A model generated the notes under the pieces. The model saw only the letters and a program-made list of their open reading frames with translations. It made no database searches and was not told where the DNA came from. A DNA stretch of 42,429 nucleotides. Source: Microcaldota archaeon (GTDB lineage Archaea; Micrarchaeota; Micrarchaeia; Micrarchaeales; CABMGC01). Numbering within the stretch: the stretch's first letter is position 1; every line of letters starts with the position of its first letter. Shown piece by piece: positions 25,049 to 33,780 of this stretch. Where the stretch lies: assembly GCA_021791245.1 (NCBI GenBank), contig JAJYWY010000014.1, forward strand, positions 1 through 42,429, read 5' to 3'. A program made the position numbers and the translations under genes.

Positions 25049-26224
25049 ATGCCCAAGAAAATGGAGAAAGAGAAAAGGGAAGAACTGAAGCTAAGAATAC
25101 TGAAAGCGCTAAGCCTAAATTCACGTGCAAGCGTCAATGATCTGGCAAACTATTTGCATATACCAAAACCCTCAGCATATATTCTCATGAACGAAGCCAT
25201 AAACGAATATGGCATTGTTTTTGTCCCGGAGATAAATATAGAGAACATATGGCGCTACGAATTCCTGAAGCTCACGAAGGTTCATTCCAAGAGGGAGATG
25301 TTCTACAGAACCCTTGAGCAGATGCATGAGATGGGTTTTGAAGAATACATAGTGATGATAAAGTTTATAGGCAGGGTGCCAGGCAACGAAGAGTTCATGA
25401 AAGCGACCAAGAGCTCATACATGCTCCAGTTTGCCTCAAAGCTTAAAGGCGAGCATAATTTCATGATGTACCTTGTTGGAAGGAGCTTCACCCATATAGA
25501 TAATTTCGTTACTCATTTCTCGACGGAGCTAAAGAATTACAAATTTGTAAGCCAGATAATAAGAATAAGAAAGGGAATGGGGTTTTTTCCTATCCGCAAC
25601 GAGCTTATAGAAAAATTTGAGATAGCGGAGGCTTACAAGAATCTGCTTCTTGGATTGAATGGCAAGGGCAGGGCAAGGATAGAGGATATGTCGAAGGGGA
25701 CGGACACGAACAGGGTAGGCCTTATATATGCTTTTGAAAGGCTGAGGAATACGGACATATTATCCAGAATAAGCTATTATGAGGAGAAACCCGCCCTAAA
25801 GAAGACCTTATTGATAAACATAGACGTGTTAAACATGACTAAATTCTACAAAGGCCAGAAAGAATGGTACCTTAGCCTTGTCAAAAGATATGAATACAGG
25901 CACAATGAGATAGATTTCATGTGTGATATATCTAACCCCCTAGGCCTTTTTATTATAGCTACATTCGAGAACCAGGAAGAAGCTGACAAATTCATAAAAA
26001 ATGCTAAGGACATGCTTAAGGAAGGGGCAAATATAAAGTATCATTTGGTCGAGGAAGTGCTATTGGGCAAGCTTGGCATAAGGAACATGGACATGAAATT
26101 CACCCATGTGTATGGTGAGCTGGAATACCACAAAATAGTGCCAAAAGTAAGCAAGGTACATATGGGCGAGTATCAGCATACACTTCCAAGATTCGCAGAA
26201 GATGTAGTAAAAGAATTCGAGTGA
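25049..26224 (+). CDS. Lrp/AsnC-like two-module transcription regulator
   Basis: A 391-residue protein. Residues 10-60 (LKLRILKALSLNSRASVNDLANYLHI then an AYILMNEAI recognition helix) form an Lrp-type winged helix. Residues 65-175 look like an alpha-beta effector domain. A second helix-turn-helix-like segment (LLLGLNGKGRARIEDMSKGTDT, about 197-218) and a second alpha-beta domain (about 250-345) follow, so it appears to be two HTH-effector units in one chain. A TATA-like ttataagttt (about 25019-25028) precedes the ATG. Targets are unknown; it may act on itself or neighbours. The tail (350-391) is unassigned. Confidence 0.8.
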   Translation: MPKKMEKEKREELKLRILKALSLNSRASVNDLANYLHIPKPSAYILMNEAINEYGIVFVPEINIENIWRYEFLKLTKVHSKREMFYRTLEQMHEMGFEEYIVMIKFIGRVPGNEEFMKATKSSYMLQFASKLKGEHNFMMYLVGRSFTHIDNFVTHFSTELKNYKFVSQIIRIRKGMGFFPIRNELIEKFEIAEAYKNLLLGLNGKGRARIEDMSKGTDTNRVGLIYAFERLRNTDILSRISYYEEKPALKKTLLINIDVLNMTKFYKGQKEWYLSLVKRYEYRHNEIDFMCDISNPLGLFIIATFENQEEADKFIKNAKDMLKEGANIKYHLVEEVLLGKLGIRNMDMKFTHVYGELEYHKIVPKVSKVHMGEYQHTLPRFAEDVVKEFE

Positions 26225-26240
26225 TTGGCAAAAATTCCCT

Positions 26241-26408
26241 TTAAATTAGAACCCTGTTTAGGATCTTCCTACTCGACTTTATGCTTCCGTGGTAGTCATC
26301 TCTAAATCTAATGGCCTTGCCAGAGACTAGTAATCTAGGGCAATGCACGGCTGCGCCGCTAGGAGAAGCTATAATTATTTTTATTCCGTTCTTTGAATGA
26401 ACTTTCAC
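26241..26408 (-). CDS. Small unknown protein (55 residues)
   Basis: A GTG-started frame below usual length cutoffs. It runs MKVHSKNGIKIIIASPSG, then AAVHCPRLLVSGKAIRFRDD and ends SRKILNRVLI. It uses Ile-ATA and AGG/AGA codons like its neighbours and has a plausible basic-hydrophobic alternation. It is convergent with the Lrp-like gene, 16 bases from its stop. A TATA-like tract at 26456-26466, symmetric enough to act in both directions, sits about 50 bases upstream. No family is recognised, and it may be a chance frame. Confidence 0.35.
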   Translation of the reverse strand: MKVHSKNGIKIIIASPSGAAVHCPRLLVSGKAIRFRDDYHGSIKSSRKILNRVLI

Positions 26409-27010
26409 GCTAACACTAATGATATCTAATAAAAGTATGTTCTTTAAATCTTCCTATAATTTATATGTAGTGCAATAAATAGACAACATCCTGGCTTTGC
26501 CTGACTAATGGCATCATATGCACGTTTCACATTATCTCCATAAATTTGTTGGGAACTGTGCCTTTTTTTCTACTTTTTTACAGAATGCATGGCAGAAAGC
26601 TCATCTTTAAAAGAGGTGAGGTGAATGCGAATGCACATAAGTATTGTTGGTGGAATTACGATGTTTGTTTCGCAAATGTATGAAATACTTCCTGAAAAGT
26701 ACTATCCAGAATCAAGTGAGATATGCCCAAATGATGCACTACTGCACGAAATCCGTATTTGGGAATGCACCTGTTTTCATCCAAAGGGGCAGGTATAGCG
26801 ACATATCCGTATTGCATGCAGACATGGATGCATGCAAGGGGAGCACTGATGCCCTAGAGAGGCAATGCAAGGATGCTCTGCGGCCTTGAACCCAGTAATG
26901 GTTCCGAAACCTGCTCCGATGGCAACATGTGGGAACGGACAAAGGCAGAAGCAGAGTGCAAAGAGAACCCCGCAGAATTTATTCGCGGAAGGATATCACC
27001 ATTATTGCTG
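26409..27010. other. 600-base sparsely coding accessory stretch
   Basis: There is no convincing gene. A TATA-like cctataatttatatg (26453-26467) could start a plus-strand transcript near 26490 that would meet T-tracts at 26563-26569 and 26574-26579, so a short untranslated RNA of about 90 bases is possible. A 57-codon frame at 26625-26798 starts after ggtgaggtga, a Shine-Dalgarno-like run, but resembles nothing; the 81-codon frame at 26644-26889 overlaps it in another phase. The remaining 200 bases show no tRNA, rRNA or known RNA fold that I could recognise. Confidence 0.35.
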
Positions 27011-27619
27011 TTAATTCCCGCGAAGCGCAATTTTAGGCTTTGCTTCAACGAATGTTCCCATGTGCACCCTTCCCTCTTTTTTTAGCATGTCCTCCCTTGT
27101 TTCCTCGATCTTAAGGAAGTTTGCAAGCTCATGGAAACCGTTTCTCTCAGCATATTCGCTTGCCTTTATTCCCTTTTTGTTCCTCTTGCCTGCGAGTGCA
27201 CCATAGCCTACAAGGAGATGCGCTGCCTTTGAATTTCCGTTGTATGCAGCGATCATCAAAGCAGTATCCCCGTTTTTGTTCTCTAAGTTTATCGCATCTG
27301 TGCCTCCTCTCATTAGCATCATATCTATTACATTTGCATTTCCGGCATCCCCGTCAAAGGAGGCGAACATTAGTGCAGTGTTGCCTTCAGTATCTGCTTT
27401 TGCAAGATCAACCCCATATTCATCCAGAAGAAGCTCTACAATCTTATACTCCCTCATAAATGCGGCTTTGACTATCGGGTATGTGCCATCTACTTCTGCA
27501 TTCGGGTCAGCGCCATGGCTTATCAGCAATCTTATGCGTTCAATCTTCCATTCTTCGCTATGCCTTTTCGACGTGACTGTATGCAGCAGCGTGTTCTCAT
27601 AAATTTGTTTGGCGTTCAT
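27011..27619 (-). CDS. Ankyrin-repeat protein
   Basis: A 202-residue protein with about four ankyrin repeats: ERIRLLISHGADPNAEVDG, YPIVKAAFMREYKIVELLLDEYG, GNTALMFASFDGDAGNANVIDMML and GDTALMIAAYNGNSKAAHLLVGYG. A helical cap and a basic tail follow. Repeats start near residue 25, after a Met-Asn-rich helix. No signal peptide. It lies 82 bases downstream of mre11 and may be the last gene of that operon or separately transcribed. It is a distant relative of the ankyrin gene in the stalk operon. The partner is unknown. Confidence 0.9.
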   Translation of the reverse strand: MNAKQIYENTLLHTVTSKRHSEEWKIERIRLLISHGADPNAEVDGTYPIVKAAFMREYKIVELLLDEYGVDLAKADTEGNTALMFASFDGDAGNANVIDMMLMRGGTDAINLENKNGDTALMIAAYNGNSKAAHLLVGYGALAGKRNKKGIKASEYAERNGFHELANFLKIEETREDMLKKEGRVHMGTFVEAKPKIALRGN

Positions 27620-27700
27620 ATAAAAATTGCCGATTCCCGATATATAAGCGTTCCTGCCAGAATGTATATTAACCTGAAAACTCTGCCGGAAACATCTGGG

Positions 27701-28909
27701 CTATTGTTGCTCAAATAAGGCTTCAAAAACCTTAGGCACAGCTTTCTCTTTGCCATCATGCGAAAGCATGTCGAAAAGTTCTGTTGGGCTTATGTCCAGG
27801 CTGTATCCCTTTTGCTTCAGTTTCTCTACAAATAATGCCATGCCTAGATCTTTGACCGAGGAATTTTCAAGCAGTTCCTGCCTTAGCGCTTCCGCATGCA
27901 TCTTCATCTCTTCCCCATTAAGCCTGCCGTTGTCGATCTCTATCATCGCCCTGTCCTTATATCTGCTTGCCATCTCATGAAGCTGTATATTTATCCCGCT
28001 TGATGCCCCTGCCGTTTTCTTTCCGATAAGCATTATACGTATTATGGGTGCGCTGATGCCTTCCCCGCACATCCTTTCTATTTCAGATTCTGCATGCCTG
28101 AGTATTTCCTTTCCATCCTTCCCGTCTACATCTATCTTCATTATTTTGAATCTCCTGGACTTTATCTCCATGAAAGTGTATGCATTTTCTGCAGTATCGA
28201 ATATGTAGAACCCTTTGCTTCCCTGCTCCCCTTCTTTAAGCTGCGTTAGCACGGTGCTCCCAGGGATTAAAAAAGGCTTTCCATGCACCTTGTGCTCTAC
28301 ATTGCTATGTATATGCCCGTTCACATAAAGGTCAAATCCATCCGGAAGCTCATCATACCTTATGAACCTATCATCGAAAGGAAGCAGCTCATATATAGAC
28401 TGATGGAACATGAAAACATTGAAAGCTCCCTGCTCTGGTTTTGGCGCCAGTTCTTTTATTGTATCTTTCACTTTTTCCTCTGCAACGCCGCCAAATGCCC
28501 AAACAACAACCCTTTCGCCGCCATTATCTATTGTAACTTTTGCTTCGGATGCATTAACCAGAAGCCCAGCAAGGCCAAGCAGATCGACCGCATTATCGGC
28601 ATCTTTAGATTTTCTCTCATGCGTACCAGATATAGCAATTATAGGTATGCTTGTATAAATCCTCTTCCTCCCTGAATACTCTATGACTTTTGCAGACCAC
28701 TTTTTCCCATTTGATGCATTTCTGAATAGGGTAAATCCCTGCGAAAGCACCTCTACATCGGGATTCCTGGTATCGAAGATGTCTCCTGGTATTAATACGG
28801 CATCTGCAAGCTCCACTGCCGACATAAGCGCCTCCTCCGCCTGTTTATATGCATCTTCTGCGAATCTCTCATAGCCCAAGTGAAGGTCTGAAAGTATGGC
28901 TATCTTCAT
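27701..28909 (-). CDS. mre11: Mre11-like DNA double-strand-break nuclease
   Basis: A 402-residue phosphoesterase-family protein. The metallophosphatase motifs are in order: SDLHLGY (6-12), GDIFDTRN (about 42-49), a GTHE motif near 93-96 where GNHD/GNHE is usual, HQS near 170, and GHIHSN near 198-203. A capping domain follows. Mre11 trims DNA ends with Rad50; no rad50, herA or nurA lies in the window. The Asn to Thr change in GNHD is noteworthy, since that Asn is normally a metal ligand or nearby. It is the seventh or eighth gene of the radA operon, fitting a joint repair role. Confidence 0.85.
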   Translation of the reverse strand: MKIAILSDLHLGYERFAEDAYKQAEEALMSAVELADAVLIPGDIFDTRNPDVEVLSQGFTLFRNASNGKKWSAKVIEYSGRKRIYTSIPIIAISGTHERKSKDADNAVDLLGLAGLLVNASEAKVTIDNGGERVVVWAFGGVAEEKVKDTIKELAPKPEQGAFNVFMFHQSIYELLPFDDRFIRYDELPDGFDLYVNGHIHSNVEHKVHGKPFLIPGSTVLTQLKEGEQGSKGFYIFDTAENAYTFMEIKSRRFKIMKIDVDGKDGKEILRHAESEIERMCGEGISAPIIRIMLIGKKTAGASSGINIQLHEMASRYKDRAMIEIDNGRLNGEEMKMHAEALRQELLENSSVKDLGMALFVEKLKQKGYSLDISPTELFDMLSHDGKEKAVPKVFEALFEQQ

Positions 28910-28924
28910 AGAATTCCCTGTCCT

Positions 28925-29917
28925 TTAAGACATTTTCCCTTTTAGTTCTGAAATTATATAATCCATTGCTTCCCTGCGCTTTCTCTTTCCTGGCCCGTAT
29001 GCGCCTGCAGCGCATGGATGTCCTCCTCCATTGCCGTTTATCATCATGCCAGCTGTCGCCATTACCCTGCCAAGATGTATAGATAACTGCTTATCAAGCT
29101 GAGGCCTTAGCCTTGCGGAGATGGATACCTCTCCATTGTTTTCCGTCCAGAATACCGAGGCATCAGCTCCCATCTTTATGGCGGTATCAGCAGCTATATT
29201 GGCATGGGATCCTGTGGCCCCGTAAATTATGAGATAGCCTCCCTCGTTTTCTATGGATCCATTGCATATGTCCTTTATAACCCTCTTCCTTATCTCTGGA
29301 GATATGCTTTCCCTAAGAGATTCCATAACTTCCTGATAATCTATTCCTGCCAACCCGAGCAGCTCGCCTATCTGGATGAAAGTATTTGGTTTTGCATTCT
29401 GAAGTTCTGCAGAGTCTGCCACTATGCCATTGAGAAGTATCTCTGCAGAATCTCTTCCAATGTCGGCATTCATCATTTTCAGTGCGGCATAGACTATGCT
29501 TGATGCCGAATTATAGTTTTCGTCGTTGAATACAAAATAATTGCCTTTTTTAGGCTTCTCATGTAGGAAATGGTGATCTATAAATATGACTTCCCTTGGG
29601 AACTTCTCAATGTCCTCCTTGAATCCTCCTAGAACTTCTGCATTATTGGCATCTACCACTATTGCAACATCTGCAGAACCGTCAAACGCATTTCCTATCC
29701 TTTTGTTTATGCCAAGAGCCTTTAGCAGGTGCATTGTGTTGTTGGTTATAAAATCCGGAGTAGAAACAGAAGCGTTTCCTATGTATTCCGCAAGCGCTAT
29801 CGCAGCCCCTACAGCATCCCTGTCCCCTACGGAATGGAATGTTATGAATGCCTTCCTTTTCGCCCTATGCATATCTGAAATATTTTCGCACAAGGCTTTG
29901 AGATCCAGGCGTGGCAA
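28925..29917 (-). CDS. DHH-DHHA1 family phosphoesterase
   Basis: A 330-residue protein. The DHH domain carries TFHSVGDRDAVGAA (about 26-39), VDANN (about 93-97), IDHH (about 116-119) and a D-rich metal site (GIVADSA near 165). The C-terminal DHHA1 domain ends with NGNGGGHPCAAGAYG (about 296-310), the substrate-binding glycine loop. The family includes RecJ-like exonucleases and oligoribonuclease/cyclic-dinucleotide phosphodiesterases; the short single-chain form here fits a nanoRNase-like or archaeal RecJ-like enzyme. It sits between prefoldin beta and mre11, with 4- and 15-base gaps. Confidence 0.9.
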   Translation of the reverse strand: MPRLDLKALCENISDMHRAKRKAFITFHSVGDRDAVGAAIALAEYIGNASVSTPDFITNNTMHLLKALGINKRIGNAFDGSADVAIVVDANNAEVLGGFKEDIEKFPREVIFIDHHFLHEKPKKGNYFVFNDENYNSASSIVYAALKMMNADIGRDSAEILLNGIVADSAELQNAKPNTFIQIGELLGLAGIDYQEVMESLRESISPEIRKRVIKDICNGSIENEGGYLIIYGATGSHANIAADTAIKMGADASVFWTENNGEVSISARLRPQLDKQLSIHLGRVMATAGMMINGNGGGHPCAAGAYGPGKRKRREAMDYIISELKGKMS

Positions 29918-29921
29918 ATGC

Positions 29922-30287
29922 TTACCCCTGCTGGCCGTGCATTTCTGACATTTTAGTTATTCTATCCCTAAGGTCCTTTTCCTTCGCTTGAAGTTCGCCC
30001 ATCTGCTTATTCAGCGAGTTAGACCTTATGTTTATCATATCCAGCTTCTCTGCTATCTCCTTTAGCGTGTCGTCCTTCCCTTTTTCCACCATTACCCCGC
30101 CCACAGTGAAAAATATCTTCCCAGACGACTTCTCTACTTCTTCCATGGCCATATTAAGCTCGCTCTTCTGCACCTTTAGTTGGTCTATCTGCGTAGCAGT
30201 AGCTCTCATCTGGTTCTGGAGATTCTGGTAATCCCTTATAATCTTCTCTTCCTCATTTGCATCTGGACTTGCCATCTTATCACTCAA
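29922..30287 (-). CDS. pfdB: Prefoldin beta subunit
   Basis: A 121-residue coiled-coil chaperone subunit. Two long helices (about 12-52 and 75-112) flank a beta-hairpin region with SSGKIFFTVGGVMVEKGKDD (about 53-72), the prefoldin-beta signature. Four beta and two alpha subunits form the jellyfish-like hexamer that passes unfolded proteins to the thermosome. Its ATG overlaps the stop of the upstream gene by four bases (ATGA). Alternative start at residue 5. Confidence 0.93.
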   Translation of the reverse strand: MSDKMASPDANEEEKIIRDYQNLQNQMRATATQIDQLKVQKSELNMAMEEVEKSSGKIFFTVGGVMVEKGKDDTLKEIAEKLDMINIRSNSLNKQMGELQAKEKDLRDRITKMSEMHGQQG

Positions 30288-30520
30288 TAAACATCAATAT
30301 TAACTTCAATTTTGCTTAATTCTTCGATTTTTACGTCAGCATTATCCTGCCCTAGCAGGCCCTTCAGCAAGTTATCTATTCCAAACTTCATTAACTTTGC
30401 CTGGTATGAAGTCAGGAATATCTTATTTCCTGCACCATCCTTTATTATGACCGCGCCTCCATCGTCTACAGTGACGTAAAGCGCTTCTTTGCTGTCATAA
30501 ACCTTATAATACCTTGGCAT
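30284..30520 (-). CDS. Small conserved-looking protein, unknown
   Basis: A 78-residue soluble protein. A strand-rich N-terminus (YYKVYDSKEALYVTVDDGG then AVIIKDG) is followed by a helix (SYQAKLMKFGIDNLLKGLLG) and an acidic tail. I do not recognise the family. Start and stop both overlap neighbours (17 bases with the gene before, four with prefoldin beta), which argues for translational coupling and a real gene. In archaea a small DUF often sits beside prefoldin beta; that is the likely class. Confidence 0.7.
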   Translation of the reverse strand: MPRYYKVYDSKEALYVTVDDGGAVIIKDGAGNKIFLTSYQAKLMKFGIDNLLKGLLGQDNADVKIEELSKIEVNIDVY

Positions 30521-30884
30521 TCATCTCACTTGCGCATTCTATATTCTTGTATATCTCAATCCTGTCCGCTATCGCCCCATCCCCATCATATACATAGAAA
30601 GTAAGCTTTATATTGTAAGAGCCCGGCGTTACTGCATGGTCAGTGAAGAGCTTTATCCTCTTGTCTTTGGTCCCTTTCTTCTCAAGTATCCCTATAAGGG
30701 TTTTTGCCATATAAAGCTTCCTGTCCGGGGCGAATGATATGGGATGCGGGATCTCCGCTACGCATTCTATCCAGTATATGTTCTCTCCCTTGTTTTCTAG
30801 CGAGATATGTACGTCTGCCTCATTGAACGCGAGCGCTTTGAGCCTTTCAGGAATTACATTAATTACAGCTTCTATATCTGCCAT
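30504..30884 (-). CDS. Predicted beta-sandwich protein, unknown
   Basis: A 126-residue protein. After a short helical lead (MADIEAVINVIPERLKAL) it reads as strands of an Ig/CARDB-like sandwich (ADVHISLENKGENIYWIECVAEI, RIKLFTDHAV, YNIKLTFYVYDGDG) with no membrane segment. The start at 30884 is chosen over the longer frame because it lies four bases after the dphB stop, the same spacing as other junctions here. Cytoplasmic. Possible adaptor; no function can be assigned. Confidence 0.75.
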   Translation of the reverse strand: MADIEAVINVIPERLKALAFNEADVHISLENKGENIYWIECVAEIPHPISFAPDRKLYMAKTLIGILEKKGTKDKRIKLFTDHAVTPGSYNIKLTFYVYDGDGAIADRIEIYKNIECASEMNAKVL

Positions 30885-30888
30885 GCAA

Positions 30889-31656
30889 TCATCCAAACAT
30901 CGAAACAAATTCCGCCTCGGCTGCCGTCAACTTCGCAGGGATTATTATCGTAGTCAGCTTATTCGCAAACCTCTTGAAAATCTTCTCCCCGATATCCTGT
31001 ATCTTCATGTATGCTATATCCTGTGTATCCTTGCCGACATCGCCTAGCACTATAATATGCCTGTATCCATTTATAATATTATACCCTTTCTCCTTATCAG
31101 CCGCCCTTAGAATATCCAGGGCTTCACCTAAATCCATCTTCTTTCTTTCTATAGATTTGTAGTCAAGGAGGACAAGTGTATGCTGAAGGTTGATAAGGTT
31201 GCTGTTTATTACATCGAGGAATGAAGTAGGTTTGTATTTCTCTGTCCAGAAAGGCACTGTAGTAGTCTGCCCAAACCTGTATGCTATGAGCCCGGCTTCT
31301 CCGGCCGCAGCGCCCATTATAGACGACCCATGTATTACCCTGTACTTCACCTTTGCTTTTACGGCATCCAATATTATAGACTGGTGGGTAGTTGCAAGAA
31401 ACGGATCCCCGGATACGAATACCGCTATATCCTTTTCCTTGGCAATTCCAATGAGCATTGACGCATTCTCTTCAAGGTCAGACCTGTCTATCCTCTGTAT
31501 GCTTTTGCCCGTCTCGCCTTCCAAAAACGAGATATATCCGTTATCTATATAATTGGTATACGAATCCACAAACAACGCATCGCATCTTTTCGCCGTTTCT
31601 AAGCCATGGATCGATATGTCCTTTGAATCAAGGCCCAGGCCTATAAGGAAAAGCAT
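30889..31656 (-). CDS. dphB: Diphthine synthase (Dph5/DphB)
   Basis: A 255-residue methyltransferase of the tetrapyrrole-methylase fold. The start MLFLIGLGL and the following GLDSKDIS are characteristic, and VFVSGDPFLATTH (about 75-87) is the SAM-site loop. VIHGSSIMGAAAGEAGL (about 104-120) and YGYRH-type NGYRHIIVLG near 207 follow. It methylates the modified His of elongation factor 2 during diphthamide synthesis. I start at 31656 (Met 9 of the longer frame) because it matches the family and lies four bases after the preceding stop. Confidence 0.93.
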   Translation of the reverse strand: MLFLIGLGLDSKDISIHGLETAKRCDALFVDSYTNYIDNGYISFLEGETGKSIQRIDRSDLEENASMLIGIAKEKDIAVFVSGDPFLATTHQSIILDAVKAKVKYRVIHGSSIMGAAAGEAGLIAYRFGQTTTVPFWTEKYKPTSFLDVINSNLINLQHTLVLLDYKSIERKKMDLGEALDILRAADKEKGYNIINGYRHIIVLGDVGKDTQDIAYMKIQDIGEKIFKRFANKLTTIIIPAKLTAAEAEFVSMFG

Positions 31657-31660
31657 CGGC

Positions 31661-32572
31661 TCATCCTGTCTGCCTGCCAATGTGCCTTAGCTCGTTTATC
31701 TGCTTTCTGCATAGGCTCTTGAGCTGCAGTACCTGCCCTGATAAAAATTCCTTTTCTCCATCGCCGTTAAATCTGCATGAGGCTAATACCCTTTCTGCAA
31801 AATCCGCCTCTTCAAGCGCAGCCAGCGCAAATTCCTCCATGTTCGACAATTTCCTCCCGAAACTGGCCGAAAGCCCTGCAACTTCGCAGCACGTTATATC
31901 GCCGGCAGAAGTTACTTTGAACAGGCTTTCCATCTCTTTAGACCCCCATAGAGCTTCAAGATAATGTATTGATGAAGAGAACGCAAGGCTGAAGCTATGC
32001 TCCATATAAAGCTGCATATCATCCTGGCTTAATCCGTAAGTCGAGTTGCTTCCCTCAAAGAACAAGAGCGAAGACATTTTGAGATACTTTGCGCCTTCCA
32101 GCAATAAATCCACGTATTCATTAAGATTGTAAAGCCACTCTGAGACTATCCTGAAGGAGACCTTTGCCTCCCCGCATGTGCTGCCCTGATTCTCGGCCGA
32201 CTTTGTAAAATCATCGCTTATCCTGCTGAATTCGAGCGACGCAACGCGCCTGGATTTTAAAAGTTTCCTTAGTATCCCTGCAGAATCCTCTTCTTTTTTA
32301 TATGCGTTTTTCTCAAAAAGGCTTGCATTATCCAAAACATAGCCTCGCTGCTTTTCAGGTTCGTTCTGCGTATAGTTTTTGTTAATCTGATCCATGTAAA
32401 TCATCTTTAGCATAACCGCATGTCTCTGCCTGGCAACGGAATCGCAGTTTTTGCATCTGCAATTAAAATCCAGGATATATGATATATTGCATCCCTGCTT
32501 AAAGAGCTTTCTGTTGAATACTGCATTCGCCTGGTTGCCATAAGGCCCTCTGGAAACCTGCCGCATGCCCAA
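31661..32572 (-). CDS. Unknown protein between radA and dphB
   Basis: A 303-residue protein I do not recognise. Cys-rich start region with CNISYILDFNCRCKNC (about 28-43), a possible zinc site. The rest is helical and polar, with ESFSLAFSSSIHYLEALWG-like helices near 190-210 and a C-terminal CR-KQINELRHIG helix. No membrane segment. It starts 11 bases after the radA stop and is coupled to dphB by a four-base gap, so it is a fixed part of this operon. Possible RNA or repair accessory by context only. Confidence 0.7.
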   Translation of the reverse strand: MGMRQVSRGPYGNQANAVFNRKLFKQGCNISYILDFNCRCKNCDSVARQRHAVMLKMIYMDQINKNYTQNEPEKQRGYVLDNASLFEKNAYKKEEDSAGILRKLLKSRRVASLEFSRISDDFTKSAENQGSTCGEAKVSFRIVSEWLYNLNEYVDLLLEGAKYLKMSSLLFFEGSNSTYGLSQDDMQLYMEHSFSLAFSSSIHYLEALWGSKEMESLFKVTSAGDITCCEVAGLSASFGRKLSNMEEFALAALEEADFAERVLASCRFNGDGEKEFLSGQVLQLKSLCRKQINELRHIGRQTG

Positions 32573-32583
32573 TCAGCTATGGT

Positions 32584-33546
32584 TTAATCCCTTATTCCGT
32601 TAGCAGTTATCTTTATAACGCATTCCCCATCGGGGAGGTTCGGTGCGTCGACAAGCCTTACTATCCTTTTGTCCTCCTTGCTCTTTCTCATATACATCCT
32701 CATAGTTGCAGCGTGCGCTATTATGTTTCCGCCGACAGGGGTTGTAGGGTCCCCGAAGAGTATTCCCGGGTTGTCCATAACCTGGTTTGTTATATAAATC
32801 GCAAGGTTGTACTGGTCTGCAAGGTTCTGGAGCTTGTGTATGTGGGCATTGAGCTTCTGCTGCCTCTCGTTCAGCGCTCCCCTTCCTATGAACTCTGACC
32901 TGAACAGCGCCATCATCGAATCTACTATTATAAGCTTGATGTTCTTCTCCTCTATTAGCTTGTTTGCCCTTTCTATGGTAAGTATCTGCTCTGTAGTGGT
33001 GCTGCACCTTACAACGAATATGTTGTCAAGCACGTATTTTGGGTCCATTCCAGCAGCAGTGGCCAAGTTTTCTATCCTGTCAGGCCTGAATGTCCCTTCG
33101 GTGTCTATGAACAATACGCGCCCCTCAAGGCCGCCCTTGTCATGCGGAAGCTGCACGTTTACAGCCAGCTGGAAGCCCAGCTGTGTCTTCCCTGAAGCGA
33201 ACTTCCCATATGCTTCCACTATGGAGTTTACCTCTACTCCGCCCCCAAGCAGCTCGTTCAGCCCTTTTGACGACGTGGTTATCTTGCCAAGCACCTTCCT
33301 CTTCTCGTATATCTCGCTGCCGCTCTCGTAGTTTATAGTAGTTGCCTGCTTTGCCGCCTCTATTGCCTTCTTAGCCGCGTCTACGCTTATGTCCACGAGC
33401 TCGGATAGCTCATATGCGGCAGAAGCCGCTATCTTGTTTATCGTATCGTAGCCTGCAGACCTTAACTTCTCGGCAGTGGTAGGCCCTATTCCTGGCAGGT
33501 CTTCCAGCTCCTTTATGCTCTTTTCCTTCTCTTTGTCCTTGGCCAT
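32584..33546 (-). CDS. radA: DNA repair and recombination protein RadA
   Basis: A 320-residue archaeal recombinase. The N-terminal helix-hairpin-helix domain (ELEDLPGIGPTTAEKLRSAG, about 13-32) is followed by the RecA core: Walker A at 114-121 reads GKFASGKT (GEFGSGKT is usual), Walker B IIVDSM (about 216), and the L2-like RFRSEFIGRGALNERQQ-type segment near 220-240. It forms filaments on single-stranded DNA for strand exchange. First gene of an operon reaching mre11. A Shine-Dalgarno-like ggtgg (33551-33555) ends four bases before the ATG. Confidence 0.96.
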   Translation of the reverse strand: MAKDKEKEKSIKELEDLPGIGPTTAEKLRSAGYDTINKIAASAAYELSELVDISVDAAKKAIEAAKQATTINYESGSEIYEKRKVLGKITTSSKGLNELLGGGVEVNSIVEAYGKFASGKTQLGFQLAVNVQLPHDKGGLEGRVLFIDTEGTFRPDRIENLATAAGMDPKYVLDNIFVVRCSTTTEQILTIERANKLIEEKNIKLIIVDSMMALFRSEFIGRGALNERQQKLNAHIHKLQNLADQYNLAIYITNQVMDNPGILFGDPTTPVGGNIIAHAATMRMYMRKSKEDKRIVRLVDAPNLPDGECVIKITANGIRD

Positions 33547-33550
33547 TATT

Positions 33551-33597
33551 CCACCGTAAAATTAGACAATATATTTATTATAGATAAATATATAAAA
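33551..33597 (-). promoter_or_regulatory. Promoter and ribosome binding site of the radA operon
   Basis: On the minus strand, TATA-like tracts (tttatatatt near 33588-33597 and tataataaata near 33571-33581) precede ggtgg, which is four bases from the ATG. The first tract is best placed for a short leader. Confidence 0.5.
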
Positions 33598-33717
33598 CAG
33601 AAGAAGGAATAGCTATAATTTACAGGAATAAATGCGTTGCCTTCCATAATGGGCATGCGGAATGCACTTTCCGGCTGGCAAAGCTACAAGTAAAGCTTGA
33701 CAAAAAGAAAGATGCGA

Positions 33718-33780
33718 TAAAAAGGAAGAGGCCAGCACACCGAAGTGTGCTGGCAAGGCGACCAGTTTTACCCTTCCTAC
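33718..33780 (-). ncRNA. Candidate structured small RNA or terminator upstream of radA
   Basis: Read on the minus strand, gccagcacac-TTCG-gtgtgctggc (33754-33731) is a perfect ten-pair hairpin capped by a stable UUCG loop. It is followed by ctcttcc and a T-run (33723-33719), an intrinsic-terminator layout. The cttcc after the hairpin can pair with ggaag (33777-33773) to enclose the whole piece. A TATA-like tract (33793-33805) lies 20-30 bases before. It ends before the radA promoter, so it is not the radA leader. No known RNA class fits; boundaries are approximate. Confidence 0.45.

Noticed and set aside
26870-26960. SRP (7S) RNA-like run near ctgctccgatggcaac
   Set aside because: The conserved helix-8 tetraloop and the asymmetric loop sequences could not be found.
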